This document shows, piece after piece, positions 52,329 through 61,225 of a stretch of DNA of 64,000 bases. The position numbers were made by a program, and so were the translations under genes. The notes beneath the pieces are model-generated. The model saw only the letters and a list, made by a program, of their open reading frames with translations. It had not been told where the DNA came from and made no database searches. Numbering within the stretch: the first letter of the stretch is position 1; the number at the start of each line of letters is the position of its first letter. The DNA comes from Sandaracinaceae bacterium (lineage in GTDB: Bacteria > Myxococcota_A > Polyangia > Polyangiales > Sandaracinaceae), in assembly GCA_040218145.1 (NCBI GenBank), contig JAVJQK010000127.1, positions 124,001 through 188,000 on the forward strand, read 5' to 3'.

Positions 52329-53401
52329 CTACAGCCGCTCGAGCCGCGCGTCGAGCACGCCGGTGTCCGCCGCGGTCACGGTGACGTGCCCGATCTTGCG
52401 GCCGGGGCGCGGGCGTTTGCCGTAGAGATGCAGGTGCGCGCCGGGCACGCTCAGGATGCTCTGGGCCGCGGGCGCCTCGCCGATCAGGTTGATCATCGCG
52501 CTGACCCCGCGGGGCGCGCAGGATCCGAGCGCGGCGCCCGTGATCGCGCGCAAATGATTCGCGAACTGACTGGTTTCTGCGCCTTCGATTGTCCAATGGC
52601 CGCTGTTGTGCACCCGCGGTGCAATCTCGTTGGCCAGCAATTTCACGCCGTCGTCGAAGAGCTCCAGGGCGAGCACGCCCACGTAGTCGAGGTGCTCGAG
52701 CAGCGCCTTCGCGTAGCCCTCGGCCGTGGCCTGCATCTCGGGGGTCACGTCGGGCGCGGGCGCGCGCGTGAGCCGGAGCACGCCGCCCTCGTGGCGGTTC
52801 TCGACGAGCGGGTACGAGGCGATCTCCCCGTCCTTGCCCCGCACCGAGACGATGGACAGCTCGCGCCGGAAGTCGACGAAGCCCTCGAGGATCTGCGGCA
52901 CCGCGCCGAGGCCGGTGAAGGCGCCCTCGACGTCGGCGCCATGACGCAAGACACGCTGCCCCTTGCCGTCGTAGCCGAAGCGTCGCGTCTTGAGCACGGC
53001 GGGCAGACCGATGAAGCGGGTAGCGGCCTCCATCGAAGCCGCGTCGTCCACGGCCTGGAACGGGACGGTCGGGATGCCGAGCTCGGTGAAGAGGGATTTC
53101 TCGTTCAGCCGGTCCGAGGCCACCTCGAGCGCGCGCGGGTTCGGGTGCACCGGCACGTTCTTCTCGCGGAGGAGCTCCACCGCGGCGACGGGCACGTTCT
53201 CGAACTCGTAGGTCACGACGTCCACGCGCTCGGCCAGCGACGCGAGCGCGACGGGGTCGTCGTACTCCGCGACGATCGTCTCGGCGACGCTCGCGGCGGG
53301 GGCGTTGGCGTCCGGGGTGAGCACGACGAAGGAGTAGCCGAGCGGGTGGCCGGAGAGGGCGAGCATGCGGCCGAGCTGGCCTCCGCCGAGGATCCCGACC
53401 C

Positions 53402-53405
<4 letters not shown>
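52329..53405 (-). CDS. purK: N5-carboxyaminoimidazole ribonucleotide synthase
   Basis: A 358-residue ATP-grasp enzyme that carboxylates AIR using ATP and bicarbonate in purine synthesis. Family marks: [56 protein letters not shown] and NLIGE near the C terminus. The C-terminal tail [19 protein letters not shown] is typical. Start ATG 53405 overlaps the purE stop as ATGA, so the two are translationally coupled. Confidence 0.96.
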
Positions 53406-53911
<506 letters not shown>

Positions 53912-53998
53912 GCCTGCTCCTTTTGCTGCCCCGGCCTCCCGGACGGCTCCACGACTCGCGGCGTCATCCTACCGATCGGAACGCGGAACGCCAGCCCC

Positions 53999-54604
53999 AT
54001 GCACGACCCACGAATGTTCAGCGCAGCTTGTGAACGAAACAGAGAGCCCATCCTCGAGGTGCTCCGCGAGGCGTTGCCCGAGCGCGGGCTCGTGCTCGAG
54101 ATCGCCTCCGGCACCGGCATGCACGGCGCGTGGTTCGCGCCACGCCTGGGCCCCGCGATCGTCTGGCAGCCCACGGACGCCTCGCCCGAGGCGCTCGCGA
54201 GCATCGAGGCGTGGCGCGCGTCGGTGTCGGCCCCGAACCTGCTCCCGCCGCGGCAGCTCGACGTGACCGAGGCGAGCTGGCCGGTCGACGAGGCGGACGC
54301 GATCTTCAGCGCGAACATGATCCACATCTCGCCGTGGGCCTGCACCGAGGGGCTCTTCGCCGGGGCCGAGCGCGTCCTCGACGGGGGCGCGCCGCTGGTG
54401 CTCTACGGGCCGTTCCTGCGCGACGACGTCGCCACCGCGCCCAGCAACGTCGCCTTCGACGAGAGCCTGCGCGCGCGCAACCCCGCGTGGGGCATCCGCG
54501 CGCTGGCCGCCGTGAGCGACGTCGCCGGGCAGCGAGGCTTCGCGCTGGAGGGCGTGGTCGACATGCCCGCCAACAACGTGATCGTCACCTTCAGACGTCA
54601 GTAG
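53999..54604 (+). CDS. DUF938-family class I SAM methyltransferase-like protein
   Basis: A 201-residue protein starting MHDPRMFSAACERNREPILEVL at ATG 53999. The DUF938 (PF06080) pattern is clear: VLEIASGTGMHGAWFAPRL, WQPTDASPEALASIEAW, NMIHISPWACTEGLFAGAERVLDGGAPLVLYGPF and a final ITVTF-like strand. The fold is a methyltransferase, but the substrate of the family is unknown. It is divergent from purE, with an 87-base gap. Confidence 0.85.
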   Translation: MHDPRMFSAACERNREPILEVLREALPERGLVLEIASGTGMHGAWFAPRLGPAIVWQPTDASPEALASIEAWRASVSAPNLLPPRQLDVTEASWPVDEADAIFSANMIHISPWACTEGLFAGAERVLDGGAPLVLYGPFLRDDVATAPSNVAFDESLRARNPAWGIRALAAVSDVAGQRGFALEGVVDMPANNVIVTFRRQ

Positions 54605-54840
54605 TCCTCGACGGGCTCCGAGTCCTCCTCGCCCGCTTCGCCCATGTCGTCCGGGTCGTCGTCGTCGCCGACGTCCACGTCGACCGCCGCCTCGCCTTCG
54701 GTGAGGTCACCCCCGGCGGAGACCTCGACGTCGCCGTCCTCGGTCCCGGGGTCGTCGTCGACGCTCGCGCCCGCGCTCCCGCAGGCGCCGAGCGCCGCGC
54801 TGAGGCCGAGCGCACAGAGGATCTGTTTCCATCGCAACAT
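54598..54840 (-). CDS. Small acidic lipoprotein
   Basis: An 80-residue lipoprotein: ATG 54840 sits six bases after AAAGGAA, and the lipobox LGAC ends at Cys20. The mature 60 residues are almost entirely Asp, Glu, Gly and Val (VDVDVGDDDDPDDMGEAGEED), which is disordered and could bind calcium. Function unknown. It converges with the methyltransferase gene, overlapping it by seven bases. Confidence 0.65.
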   Translation of the reverse strand: MLRWKQILCALGLSAALGACGSAGASVDDDPGTEDGDVEVSAGGDLTEGEAAVDVDVGDDDDPDDMGEAGEEDSEPVEDY

Positions 54841-55135
54841 GTTCGTTCCTTTCGACGGTTCGTGGCGGGCCGCAGATCGCAGCCCGTGACCCGCGCAGCT
54901 AGTGCGAGATCCATCCCGGTAGAAGGGGAGCTGGCTCGTCGCGACGCTCCAGGGCGGCGTTGCTCCTCCTCGCCGATGCGGTGCATCGACTCGTCGTCGC
55001 GCCTTGCCCTGAAACGCCGGTCCGGCGCCATCTCCACTTCCACCGGTCGGATCTCTGCACTAGCGCCCGCGGCCGGGAGCTCCAAGCCCCTGCGCGCGCT
55101 GGACGGGAGTGCCTGGCTCTGCGACGGTGCGCCGC
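54841..55135. other. Intergenic region of about 295 bases without a recognised gene
   Basis: The stretch between the divergent acidic lipoprotein and BtpA-family genes has codon-like GC content, but no frame with family features or a good ribosome binding site. No hairpin terminator is expected for divergent genes and none was seen. It presumably holds promoters for both genes. Confidence 0.5.
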
Positions 55136-55963
55136 ATGATCCGCGGCCTGATCGGTGTGGTGCACCTCGCCCCGCTCCCCGGAGACCCGTCGCTGGGTGC
55201 GTCCTTCGACGCGGCCATCGACGCGGCGAAGCGTGACGCGGCGGCGCTCGCCGAGGGCGGCGCGGCGGCCATCATCGTCGAGAACTTCGGCAGCGCGCCG
55301 TTCCCCAAGGGGACCCCCGAGCAGCCCACGCCGCCACATCAGCTCGCCGCGATCACCCGGGCCACGCTCGCCTGCGCGGCATACGGCGTCCCGGTCGGGG
55401 TCAACGTGCTCCGCAACGACGTGCGCGCCGCGCTCGGGATCGCGGCGGCGACGGGCGCGGCCTTCGTGCGCGTCAATGTGCATGTCGGCGCCTATGTCGC
55501 GGACCAGGGCCTGATCGAGGGGCGCGCGTTCGAGACGCTCCGCTACCGGCGCTCGCTCGACGCGGACGGAATCCAGATCTTCGCGGATGTCCGGGTGAAG
55601 CACGCCGCGCCGGTCGCTCCGCTCTCGATCGCGACCGAGGTCGAGGACACGCTGAAGCGGGGCCGCGCCGACGCGGTGATCGTGACCGGCGCGGGCACGG
55701 GCAAGCCGGTCGACGAGGCGCTGCTGATCGAGGTGCGCGCGGCCGCGGGCGACGCGCCGGTCCTGATCGGGAGCGGCCTGTCGCCCGAGAGCGCGCCGCG
55801 GCTCGCCCCCCACGCCGACGCCGCGATCGTCGGCACCTGGCTGAAAGAAGACGGCGACGTGCGCCGGCCGGTCGACCCGGCGCGAGTGCGCGCGATGGCC
55901 GACGCGCTCGACGCCCACCTGCGCCGGGGCGCGGGGCCCGGCGACCGATCCTCGGCGCTATAG
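55136..55963 (+). CDS. BtpA/SgcQ-family protein
   Basis: A 275-residue TIM-barrel-like protein of the BtpA family. Typical segments are GVVHLAPLPGDP, IVENFGSAPF, GVNVLRND, VNVHVGAYVADQGLIEG, IFADVRVKHAAP and IGSGLSPE, with a final GTWLKEDGDVRRPVD. BtpA is known from photosystem I stability in cyanobacteria, while bacterial homologues such as SgcQ occur in sugar-related clusters; the enzyme activity is unsettled. It is 12 bases upstream of the sensor kinase gene and probably co-transcribed. Confidence 0.85.
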   Translation: MIRGLIGVVHLAPLPGDPSLGASFDAAIDAAKRDAAALAEGGAAAIIVENFGSAPFPKGTPEQPTPPHQLAAITRATLACAAYGVPVGVNVLRNDVRAALGIAAATGAAFVRVNVHVGAYVADQGLIEGRAFETLRYRRSLDADGIQIFADVRVKHAAPVAPLSIATEVEDTLKRGRADAVIVTGAGTGKPVDEALLIEVRAAAGDAPVLIGSGLSPESAPRLAPHADAAIVGTWLKEDGDVRRPVDPARVRAMADALDAHLRRGAGPGDRSSAL

Positions 55964-55975
55964 TCGGACGCGCCC

Positions 55976-56938
55976 ATGGCCTCGCCCCGGAGACACCTCC
56001 CCTCGCTCTCGACGCCGATCATCATGGCGTCGATCGCCGTGCCCATCGCGGTGGCGCTCCTCACCGGCTGGACGCTCGTCTTCGCGCGGAACCTCGCGGA
56101 GGGCGACGACGTCGCGCAGAACGTCTGGCTCCTCGTGCTGGGCGTCATCGCGTTCATGGCCCTGATGAGCGTGATGATCATGTTCGCGGTCTTCCTCGGG
56201 CGGGAGATCCTCGAGGTGCGACGGCAGGACAGCTTCATCGACTCGGTGACGCACGAGCTCCGCAGCCCGCTCGCGTCGCTCAAGCTCGGCCTGCAGACGC
56301 TGGGTCGCGAGGGGTTGCCGGAAGAGAAGCGGGAGATGATGCGAAGCATGATGCTCGACGACGTCGATCGCCTGAGCGCGTTCGTCGACGACATCCTCCA
56401 GGCCAGCCGGCTCGCGCACGTCCGGGACAAGGTCGGCATGGACCTCGGCGAGGTGCCGCTCCGCGAGCTGGTCGAGGACTGCGTCGAGAACGTCTCCCAG
56501 CGCCACCACCTCGCGGACGACGCGATCGAGGTGTGCGTCCCGCCCGAGCTGTCGGTGGTCTCCGACCGCGTGGCATTGACGGTCGTGGTCCGCAACCTCA
56601 TCGACAACGCGGTGAAGTACTCGGACGAGCCGGTGAAGGTGATCGTGAGCGCCTCGAAGGATCGAAAGGGCGTGCGCATCGACGTCCGGGACAGCGGTAT
56701 CGGGATCGCGCCGCGCGATCTCAAGCGCGTGTTCCACCGCTTCTACCGGGTGTCGAGCGAAGGCGTGCGCCAGCGGCGCGGGACCGGGCTCGGCCTCTTC
56801 GTGGTCTCGGCGCTGGTGCGGAACCTGGGGGGCAAGGTCGAGGCCTCCTCGGAGGGGCTCGGCGCGGGCACCACGATCCGCGTCTCGCTCCCGCAGACCC
56901 CCCCGGGCTCGTCACACGATCCTCAGGAGGCGGCGTGA
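55976..56938 (+). CDS. Membrane sensor histidine kinase
   Basis: A 320-residue histidine kinase. Two hydrophobic segments (about 14-36 and 50-75) flank a very short periplasmic loop, so it probably senses membrane state. HisKA has DSVTHELRSPLASLK with His93; the ATPase domain has NLIDNAVKYS (N box), DSGIGIA (G1) and RGTGLGLFV (G2). The gene overlaps the response regulator gene by four bases (GTGA), giving a cognate two-component pair. The desaturase gene and its direct repeats lie downstream. Confidence 0.93.
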   Translation: MASPRRHLPSLSTPIIMASIAVPIAVALLTGWTLVFARNLAEGDDVAQNVWLLVLGVIAFMALMSVMIMFAVFLGREILEVRRQDSFIDSVTHELRSPLASLKLGLQTLGREGLPEEKREMMRSMMLDDVDRLSAFVDDILQASRLAHVRDKVGMDLGEVPLRELVEDCVENVSQRHHLADDAIEVCVPPELSVVSDRVALTVVVRNLIDNAVKYSDEPVKVIVSASKDRKGVRIDVRDSGIGIAPRDLKRVFHRFYRVSSEGVRQRRGTGLGLFVVSALVRNLGGKVEASSEGLGAGTTIRVSLPQTPPGSSHDPQEAA

Positions 56939-57648
56939 GCGCAGACGAGCTGAAGCTCCTCGTGGTCGAAGACGAGGAGCACCTCGCGGCCGGGCTCAAG
57001 CTGAACCTCGAGCTCGAGGGCTACGAGGTCGACATCGCGGGCACCGCGCGCGAGGCGGGCGAGCGCCTGCTCAAGCCCGACGGATACGACGCGATCGTGC
57101 TCGACGTGATGCTCCCCGACATCGACGGCTTCGAGCTCTGCAAGAAGCTCAGGCGCAGCGGGAATTACACGCCGGTCATCATGTTGACGGCGCGCAGCTC
57201 GGCCGAGGACCGCGTCAAGGGCCTGGAGAGCGGCGCGGACGACTACCTGGTCAAGCCCTTCGAGCTCGACGAGCTCCTGGCGCGCGTGCGCTCGATGGTC
57301 CGGCGCCGCCGCTGGGAGCGCAGCTCGGAGGAGAGCCTGCCCACGTCGACGAGGGCGCGCTTCGGGGAGGCGCAGATCGACTTCGAGTCCCACGAGGCGA
57401 GCGTCGGCGACACCCGCGTGGAGCTGACCCGGCTCGAGCTGGACCTGCTGCGCTACTTCGTCGACAACCCCGGGCGCGTGCTGAGCCGGGACGAGCTGCT
57501 CGAGCAGGTCTGGAAGCTCCGCAACTACTCCTCGGCGCGCACGGTGGACAATTTCATCTCGCGGCTGCGCAAGCACTTCGAGCCGGACCCCTCGAACCCG
57601 CGACACTTCCTCTCCGTCAGAGGCGCCGGGTACAAGTTCGTGCCCTGA
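56935..57648 (+). CDS. OmpR-family response regulator
   Basis: A 237-residue DNA-binding response regulator starting with GTG 56935, behind AGGAGG at 56925-56930. The receiver (about 5-120) has VVEDEEHLA, phospho-acceptor Asp in IVLDVMLPD and YLVKPF. The winged-helix output (about 140-235) ends with the typical ARTVDNFISRLRKHFE...FLSVRGAGYKFVP. It is the partner of the upstream kinase. The adjacent direct repeats at 57682-57736 are a candidate binding site. Confidence 0.94.
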   Translation: MSADELKLLVVEDEEHLAAGLKLNLELEGYEVDIAGTAREAGERLLKPDGYDAIVLDVMLPDIDGFELCKKLRRSGNYTPVIMLTARSSAEDRVKGLESGADDYLVKPFELDELLARVRSMVRRRRWERSSEESLPTSTRARFGEAQIDFESHEASVGDTRVELTRLELDLLRYFVDNPGRVLSRDELLEQVWKLRNYSSARTVDNFISRLRKHFEPDPSNPRHFLSVRGAGYKFVP

Positions 57649-57681
57649 AGCGCTCGGAATGACACGCGAAAGTCACCAATT

Positions 57682-57736
57682 ACCAAACCGTGACAGACGT
57701 TGACCAAACGGTGACCTGGCGCGACCGAACCATGAC
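57682..57736 (+). promoter_or_regulatory. Three direct repeats at exact 21-bp spacing
   Basis: Copies are ACCAAACCGTGAC at 57682-57694, ACCAAACGGTGAC at 57703-57715 and ACCGAACCATGAC at 57724-57736, consensus ACCRAACSRTGAC. Starts are 21 bases apart, two helical turns, so all three face the same side of DNA. They lie between the response regulator and the desaturase gene and probably bind a regulator such as the adjacent OmpR-type protein. Confidence 0.7.
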
Positions 57737-57759
57737 CGACGCCTGGGACGGCGGCTCCT

Positions 57760-58728
57760 ATGGTTCACATCATGAGCAGCTTCCCGAGCCGAGGCCCCTT
57801 CCTCTCGTCGGCTGAAGACGACGTCGTCTCCTCTCTGGTCGGAGAAGCGGTCGGAGAGGCCGAGGGCGCCACCCCCAAGCACCGCTACGAGTGGGGCGCG
57901 ATGATCCCGTGGTTCCTCACCCACGCCGCCGTGCTCGGCGCCGTGTGGTCGGGCGTGACCTGGGAGTCGCTGGTCGTCATGGCCGGGCTGTTCTTCTTCC
58001 GCATCTTCAGCGTCACCGCGTTCCATCACCGCTACTTCTCCCACCGCACGTACTCCACGAGCCGGTGGTTCCAGTTCCTGATGGCCTGGGCGGCGCAGAC
58101 CAGCACCCAGCGCGGCGTGCTCTGGTGGGCGGCGCATCACCGCGCTCACCACCTCTACAGCGACACCGAGCGCGATCTGCACTCCGCCAAGCAGGACGGC
58201 TTCTGGCACTCGCACGTGGGCTGGGTCTTCGCCGACAACAGCGAGACCGACTGGAAGCGCATCAAGGACTTCGCCGAGTACCCGGAGCTGGTCTGGCTCA
58301 ACAAGTACTGGATCGTGCCGCCCATCGTGACGGGCGTGCTGACCCTCGTGCTCTTCGGCTGGCCGGGCCTCTTCATCGGCTTCTTCGCGAGCCAGGTCCT
58401 CGTGTGGCACTCGACTTACACGATCAACTCGCTCTGCCACGTCTGGGGCAACCGCCGCTTCGAGACCAAGGACACCAGCCGCAACAACCTCTGGCTCGCG
58501 CTGCTGACCTGGGGCGAGGGCTGGCACAACAACCACCACCACCACATGAACAGCTGCCGTCAGGGCTTCTACTGGTGGGAGATCGACCTGAGCTACTACG
58601 TCATCAAGATGATGAGCTGGGTCGGCCTGGTGTGGGACATCAAGGAGCCGTCGGCGCGCGTGCTCGAAGAGGGCCGCCGCCTCGACGCCGAGGCCAAGAG
58701 CAGCGCGCGCGAGCGGGCGTCGGCCTAG
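57760..58728 (+). CDS. Delta-9-type acyl-CoA/fatty acid desaturase
   Basis: A 322-residue di-iron desaturase. The three histidine boxes are HHRYFSHR, HHRAHH and HNNHHHH, separated by four membrane helices in the DesC/OLE1-like arrangement. It makes unsaturated membrane lipids, which matter in cold or osmotic stress. ATG 57760 is used; ATG 57772 (MSSFPSRG) would remove four residues. It is preceded by the triple direct repeats, suggesting regulation, and followed by a hairpin terminator. Confidence 0.93.
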   Translation: MVHIMSSFPSRGPFLSSAEDDVVSSLVGEAVGEAEGATPKHRYEWGAMIPWFLTHAAVLGAVWSGVTWESLVVMAGLFFFRIFSVTAFHHRYFSHRTYSTSRWFQFLMAWAAQTSTQRGVLWWAAHHRAHHLYSDTERDLHSAKQDGFWHSHVGWVFADNSETDWKRIKDFAEYPELVWLNKYWIVPPIVTGVLTLVLFGWPGLFIGFFASQVLVWHSTYTINSLCHVWGNRRFETKDTSRNNLWLALLTWGEGWHNNHHHHMNSCRQGFYWWEIDLSYYVIKMMSWVGLVWDIKEPSARVLEEGRRLDAEAKSSARERASA

Positions 58729-58761
58729 CCCAGCCGAGCGTCGGAACCTTGACGATCCATG

Positions 58762-58797
58762 ACGATCCGCCGGCCGCTGTCGGCGGATCGTTCCGTT
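58762..58797 (+). terminator. Hairpin terminator after the desaturase gene
   Basis: An 11-bp perfect stem ACGATCCGCCG (58762-58772) and CGGCGGATCGT (58781-58791) with an 8-base loop is followed by TCCGTT. The T-run is short, so it may be only a partial terminator. Confidence 0.6.
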
Positions 58798-58832
58798 AAT
58801 GGTGTGGCACGGCGGTTGCCAAGACTCCAGGC

Positions 58833-59492
58833 ATGCCGCTCGTGCCCGAAGCCCTCACCGCGCTCGCCTGCGCCGAAGATCCCACCGTCGCCCGCGAGGC
58901 GTTGAAAGCCGCGCGCCGAGCGCTGGGCGAGGAGGCCGCGCGCTACGAGCCGCTGATGGAGCTGCTCTGTCGGCGCGCGACCGAGCTGGCGCGCCTGCGG
59001 CGCCTGGCCGGGAGCGACGAGCTGACCGGGCTCGCCAACCGCCGCGCGTTCAAGCTCGCCCTCGACCGAGAGCGTGCTCGGCTCGAGCGCGGAGGGATCG
59101 GACCGGCGGTGGTGCTGATCGACCTCGACGACATGAAGTCCATCAACGACGACCTCGGCCACGCGGCCGGCGACGAGGCGCTCCAGCACGTGGCCGAGGC
59201 TCTGCAGGAGGCCGTGCGCGGCAGCGACCTGGTGGCCCGCCTCGGCGGTGACGAGCTCGCGCTCCTGCTCCCCGAGACCTGCGCCCAGGGCGCCCGCGCC
59301 GTCGCCGAGCGCGCCCGGCGCTTCGTCGAGGCCCGCTCCGTCCGCGGGCGACCCCTGCGCACCAGCGTCGGCTGGGCCGTCGCCTCGCCCGACGAGCCGG
59401 ACGCGCTCCTCCAGACCGCCGACGCCCGCCTCTACGCCGACAAGCGTCGCCGCCGTCGAGGCCGGAGCCGCTCTCCGTCCGCCGCGGCCTGA
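58833..59492 (+). CDS. GGDEF-domain diguanylate cyclase-like protein
   Basis: A 219-residue soluble protein. The GGDEF domain (about 62-205) has DELTGLANRRAFKLALDRER, VVLIDLDDMKSINDDLGHAAGDEAL and the active-site loop LGGDELALLLPE. The final residue of the signature is Leu (GGDEL), still compatible with c-di-GMP synthesis. No RxxD inhibitory site is obvious. About 60 N-terminal helical residues have no recognised sensor domain. The next gene is divergent/convergent on the other strand. Confidence 0.88.
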   Translation: MPLVPEALTALACAEDPTVAREALKAARRALGEEAARYEPLMELLCRRATELARLRRLAGSDELTGLANRRAFKLALDRERARLERGGIGPAVVLIDLDDMKSINDDLGHAAGDEALQHVAEALQEAVRGSDLVARLGGDELALLLPETCAQGARAVAERARRFVEARSVRGRPLRTSVGWAVASPDEPDALLQTADARLYADKRRRRRGRSRSPSAAA

Positions 59493-59493
59493 C

Positions 59494-61179
59494 TCACGCG
59501 TCGCGGGTGCGGACGTGCTCGATGGCCGTGACGAGCTCGCTCGCGCGGCAGGGCTTGCCGACGCGGTGGATGTCCGGCTCCTCGCTCGAGGCGTCGTCGC
59601 CGCTGACGAAGACGATGAGGGCGTCGCTGCGGAGCTGGCGCGCGGCGCGGGCGAGCTCGACTCCGGAGAGGCCAGGCATCTGCTGGTCGGTGACGAGCAC
59701 GTCCCAGTCTCCGCCTTCGACCTCCGCGAGCGCGGTCTCGGGTCCGGCGGGGGTCACGTCGTAGCCGACGTCCTCGAGCATGGCGGCGAGCACGTTGCGG
59801 ACCTGCGGGTCGTCGTCGACGAGGAGGATGCGCGCCGCGCTGGCGTCGATGTTGGGCAGCTCGTACTCGGCGCTCACGGGCTCGTCTTCGATGAGCGGCA
59901 TGCGCACCTCGAAGGTGGTCCCCGCTCCGGGCGCGCTCTCGACCCGCAGCTCCCAGCCCTGCTGGGCCGCGATGCCGTGCACGCTCGCGAGGCCGAGGCC
60001 GGTCCCCTTGCCGCGCTCCTTGGTGGTGAAGAACGGCTCGAAGATCCGCGCGCGGGTCTCCTCGCTCATGCCCACGCCCTGATCGTGCACGGAGAGCACG
60101 ACGACGCGCCCGCGCGCCTCCGCGCTGACCTCGACGGTGCCGCCTTCGGGCATGGCGTCGCGCGCGTTGGTCACGAGGTTCAACACGACCTGCTCGATCT
60201 GACCGCGGTCGGCGAAGACGGGCAGCTGCCGCTCGGCGCGCAGCTCGAGGGTCACGTGGTCGCCCAGCAGCCGCGGGAGCCACTCGCCCACCTCGCCGAT
60301 GACGCGGCTCAGATCGAGGGCGCGTGGCTGCCAGGCGTGGCGCTGGCCGAACGCGAGCAGCTGGCGGGTCAGGTCGGCGCCGCGGGTCGTGGCGTCGAGC
60401 GCGAGCTTCAGGTAGCGATCCTTGCGATCGGGCGGGGTGCGGTCGCGCTGGGCCACCTCGAGCGCGCCGGCCACGACCTGCAAGAGGTTGTTGAAGTCGT
60501 GGGCGATGCCGCCCGCGAGCCGCCCGAGCGCCTCGAGGCGGTGGCCCTCCGCGAGCGCGCGCTCGAGCGCGCCGGCCTCCTCGCGCGCCCGCTCGAAGTA
60601 CGCCATCAAAACGCCGCTCGGCACGAGCAAGCCCAGGAACGTGCTCAGCGCGTACCCCCACTGCTTGGCCGCCTCGACGTCGCCGAGGAGTGGATACGTC
60701 AAGCCGTGCAGCGCCCACAGGCCCATGGCGCTGGCGGCCATGACCCGGCCGAGGCCCGACGCGAAGGCGTTCCACAGGGCCCAGGCGACGAGGCCGCGGA
60801 TCACGGCGGTCACGGCGGTGACCGGCAGGTGCCACCAGAGAAAGGGGACGTCCTGATAGACGAAGAGGAAGACCATCCAGCACGCGACGCAGAGGAGCGG
60901 CAGGCGGAGCCAGGGGTTGGGAGGGCGGCCGCCCACGCGGAACGCGGCCTCGAGCAGCACGCCGAGCGCGGCGACGAAGGTGAAGCCGCCCGCGAAGAAG
61001 GTGATGGGCGAGAACTCCGCGAGGGAGAAGAGGTGCCGTACCGCCTCGAGCGTCCACGCGACCGCGAACCAGCTCATGCCCGGGCTGCGCTCCCGCACGT
61101 GGAGCGCCCCGAATACGATCGCGGCCAGCAAGTTCGCCAGCGCGACCGAGAGGATGGCGGGGACCGGGTAGTCGGTCAC
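59494..61179 (-). CDS. Hybrid histidine kinase with receiver domain
   Basis: A 561-residue membrane protein. Six or seven hydrophobic helices occupy residues 8-195 (a 7TM-type sensor). They are followed by HisKA (GGIAHDFNNLLQ, His227), an ATPase domain with NLVTNARDAMPEGG, DQGVGM and GKGTGLGLASVHG, and a C-terminal receiver (about 438-555) with ILLVDDDPQV, phospho-acceptor in VLVTDQQMPG and a final GKPCRASELV. The absence of a phosphotransfer domain means its output protein is elsewhere. No regulator lies next to it. Confidence 0.9.
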   Translation of the reverse strand: MTDYPVPAILSVALANLLAAIVFGALHVRERSPGMSWFAVAWTLEAVRHLFSLAEFSPITFFAGGFTFVAALGVLLEAAFRVGGRPPNPWLRLPLLCVACWMVFLFVYQDVPFLWWHLPVTAVTAVIRGLVAWALWNAFASGLGRVMAASAMGLWALHGLTYPLLGDVEAAKQWGYALSTFLGLLVPSGVLMAYFERAREEAGALERALAEGHRLEALGRLAGGIAHDFNNLLQVVAGALEVAQRDRTPPDRKDRYLKLALDATTRGADLTRQLLAFGQRHAWQPRALDLSRVIGEVGEWLPRLLGDHVTLELRAERQLPVFADRGQIEQVVLNLVTNARDAMPEGGTVEVSAEARGRVVVLSVHDQGVGMSEETRARIFEPFFTTKERGKGTGLGLASVHGIAAQQGWELRVESAPGAGTTFEVRMPLIEDEPVSAEYELPNIDASAARILLVDDDPQVRNVLAAMLEDVGYDVTPAGPETALAEVEGGDWDVLVTDQQMPGLSGVELARAARQLRSDALIVFVSGDDASSEEPDIHRVGKPCRASELVTAIEHVRTRDA

Positions 61180-61225
61180 GCCATGGTGTTATCGTGATTC
61201 CGCCTCGGGGGCGAGAGTTGACGTC

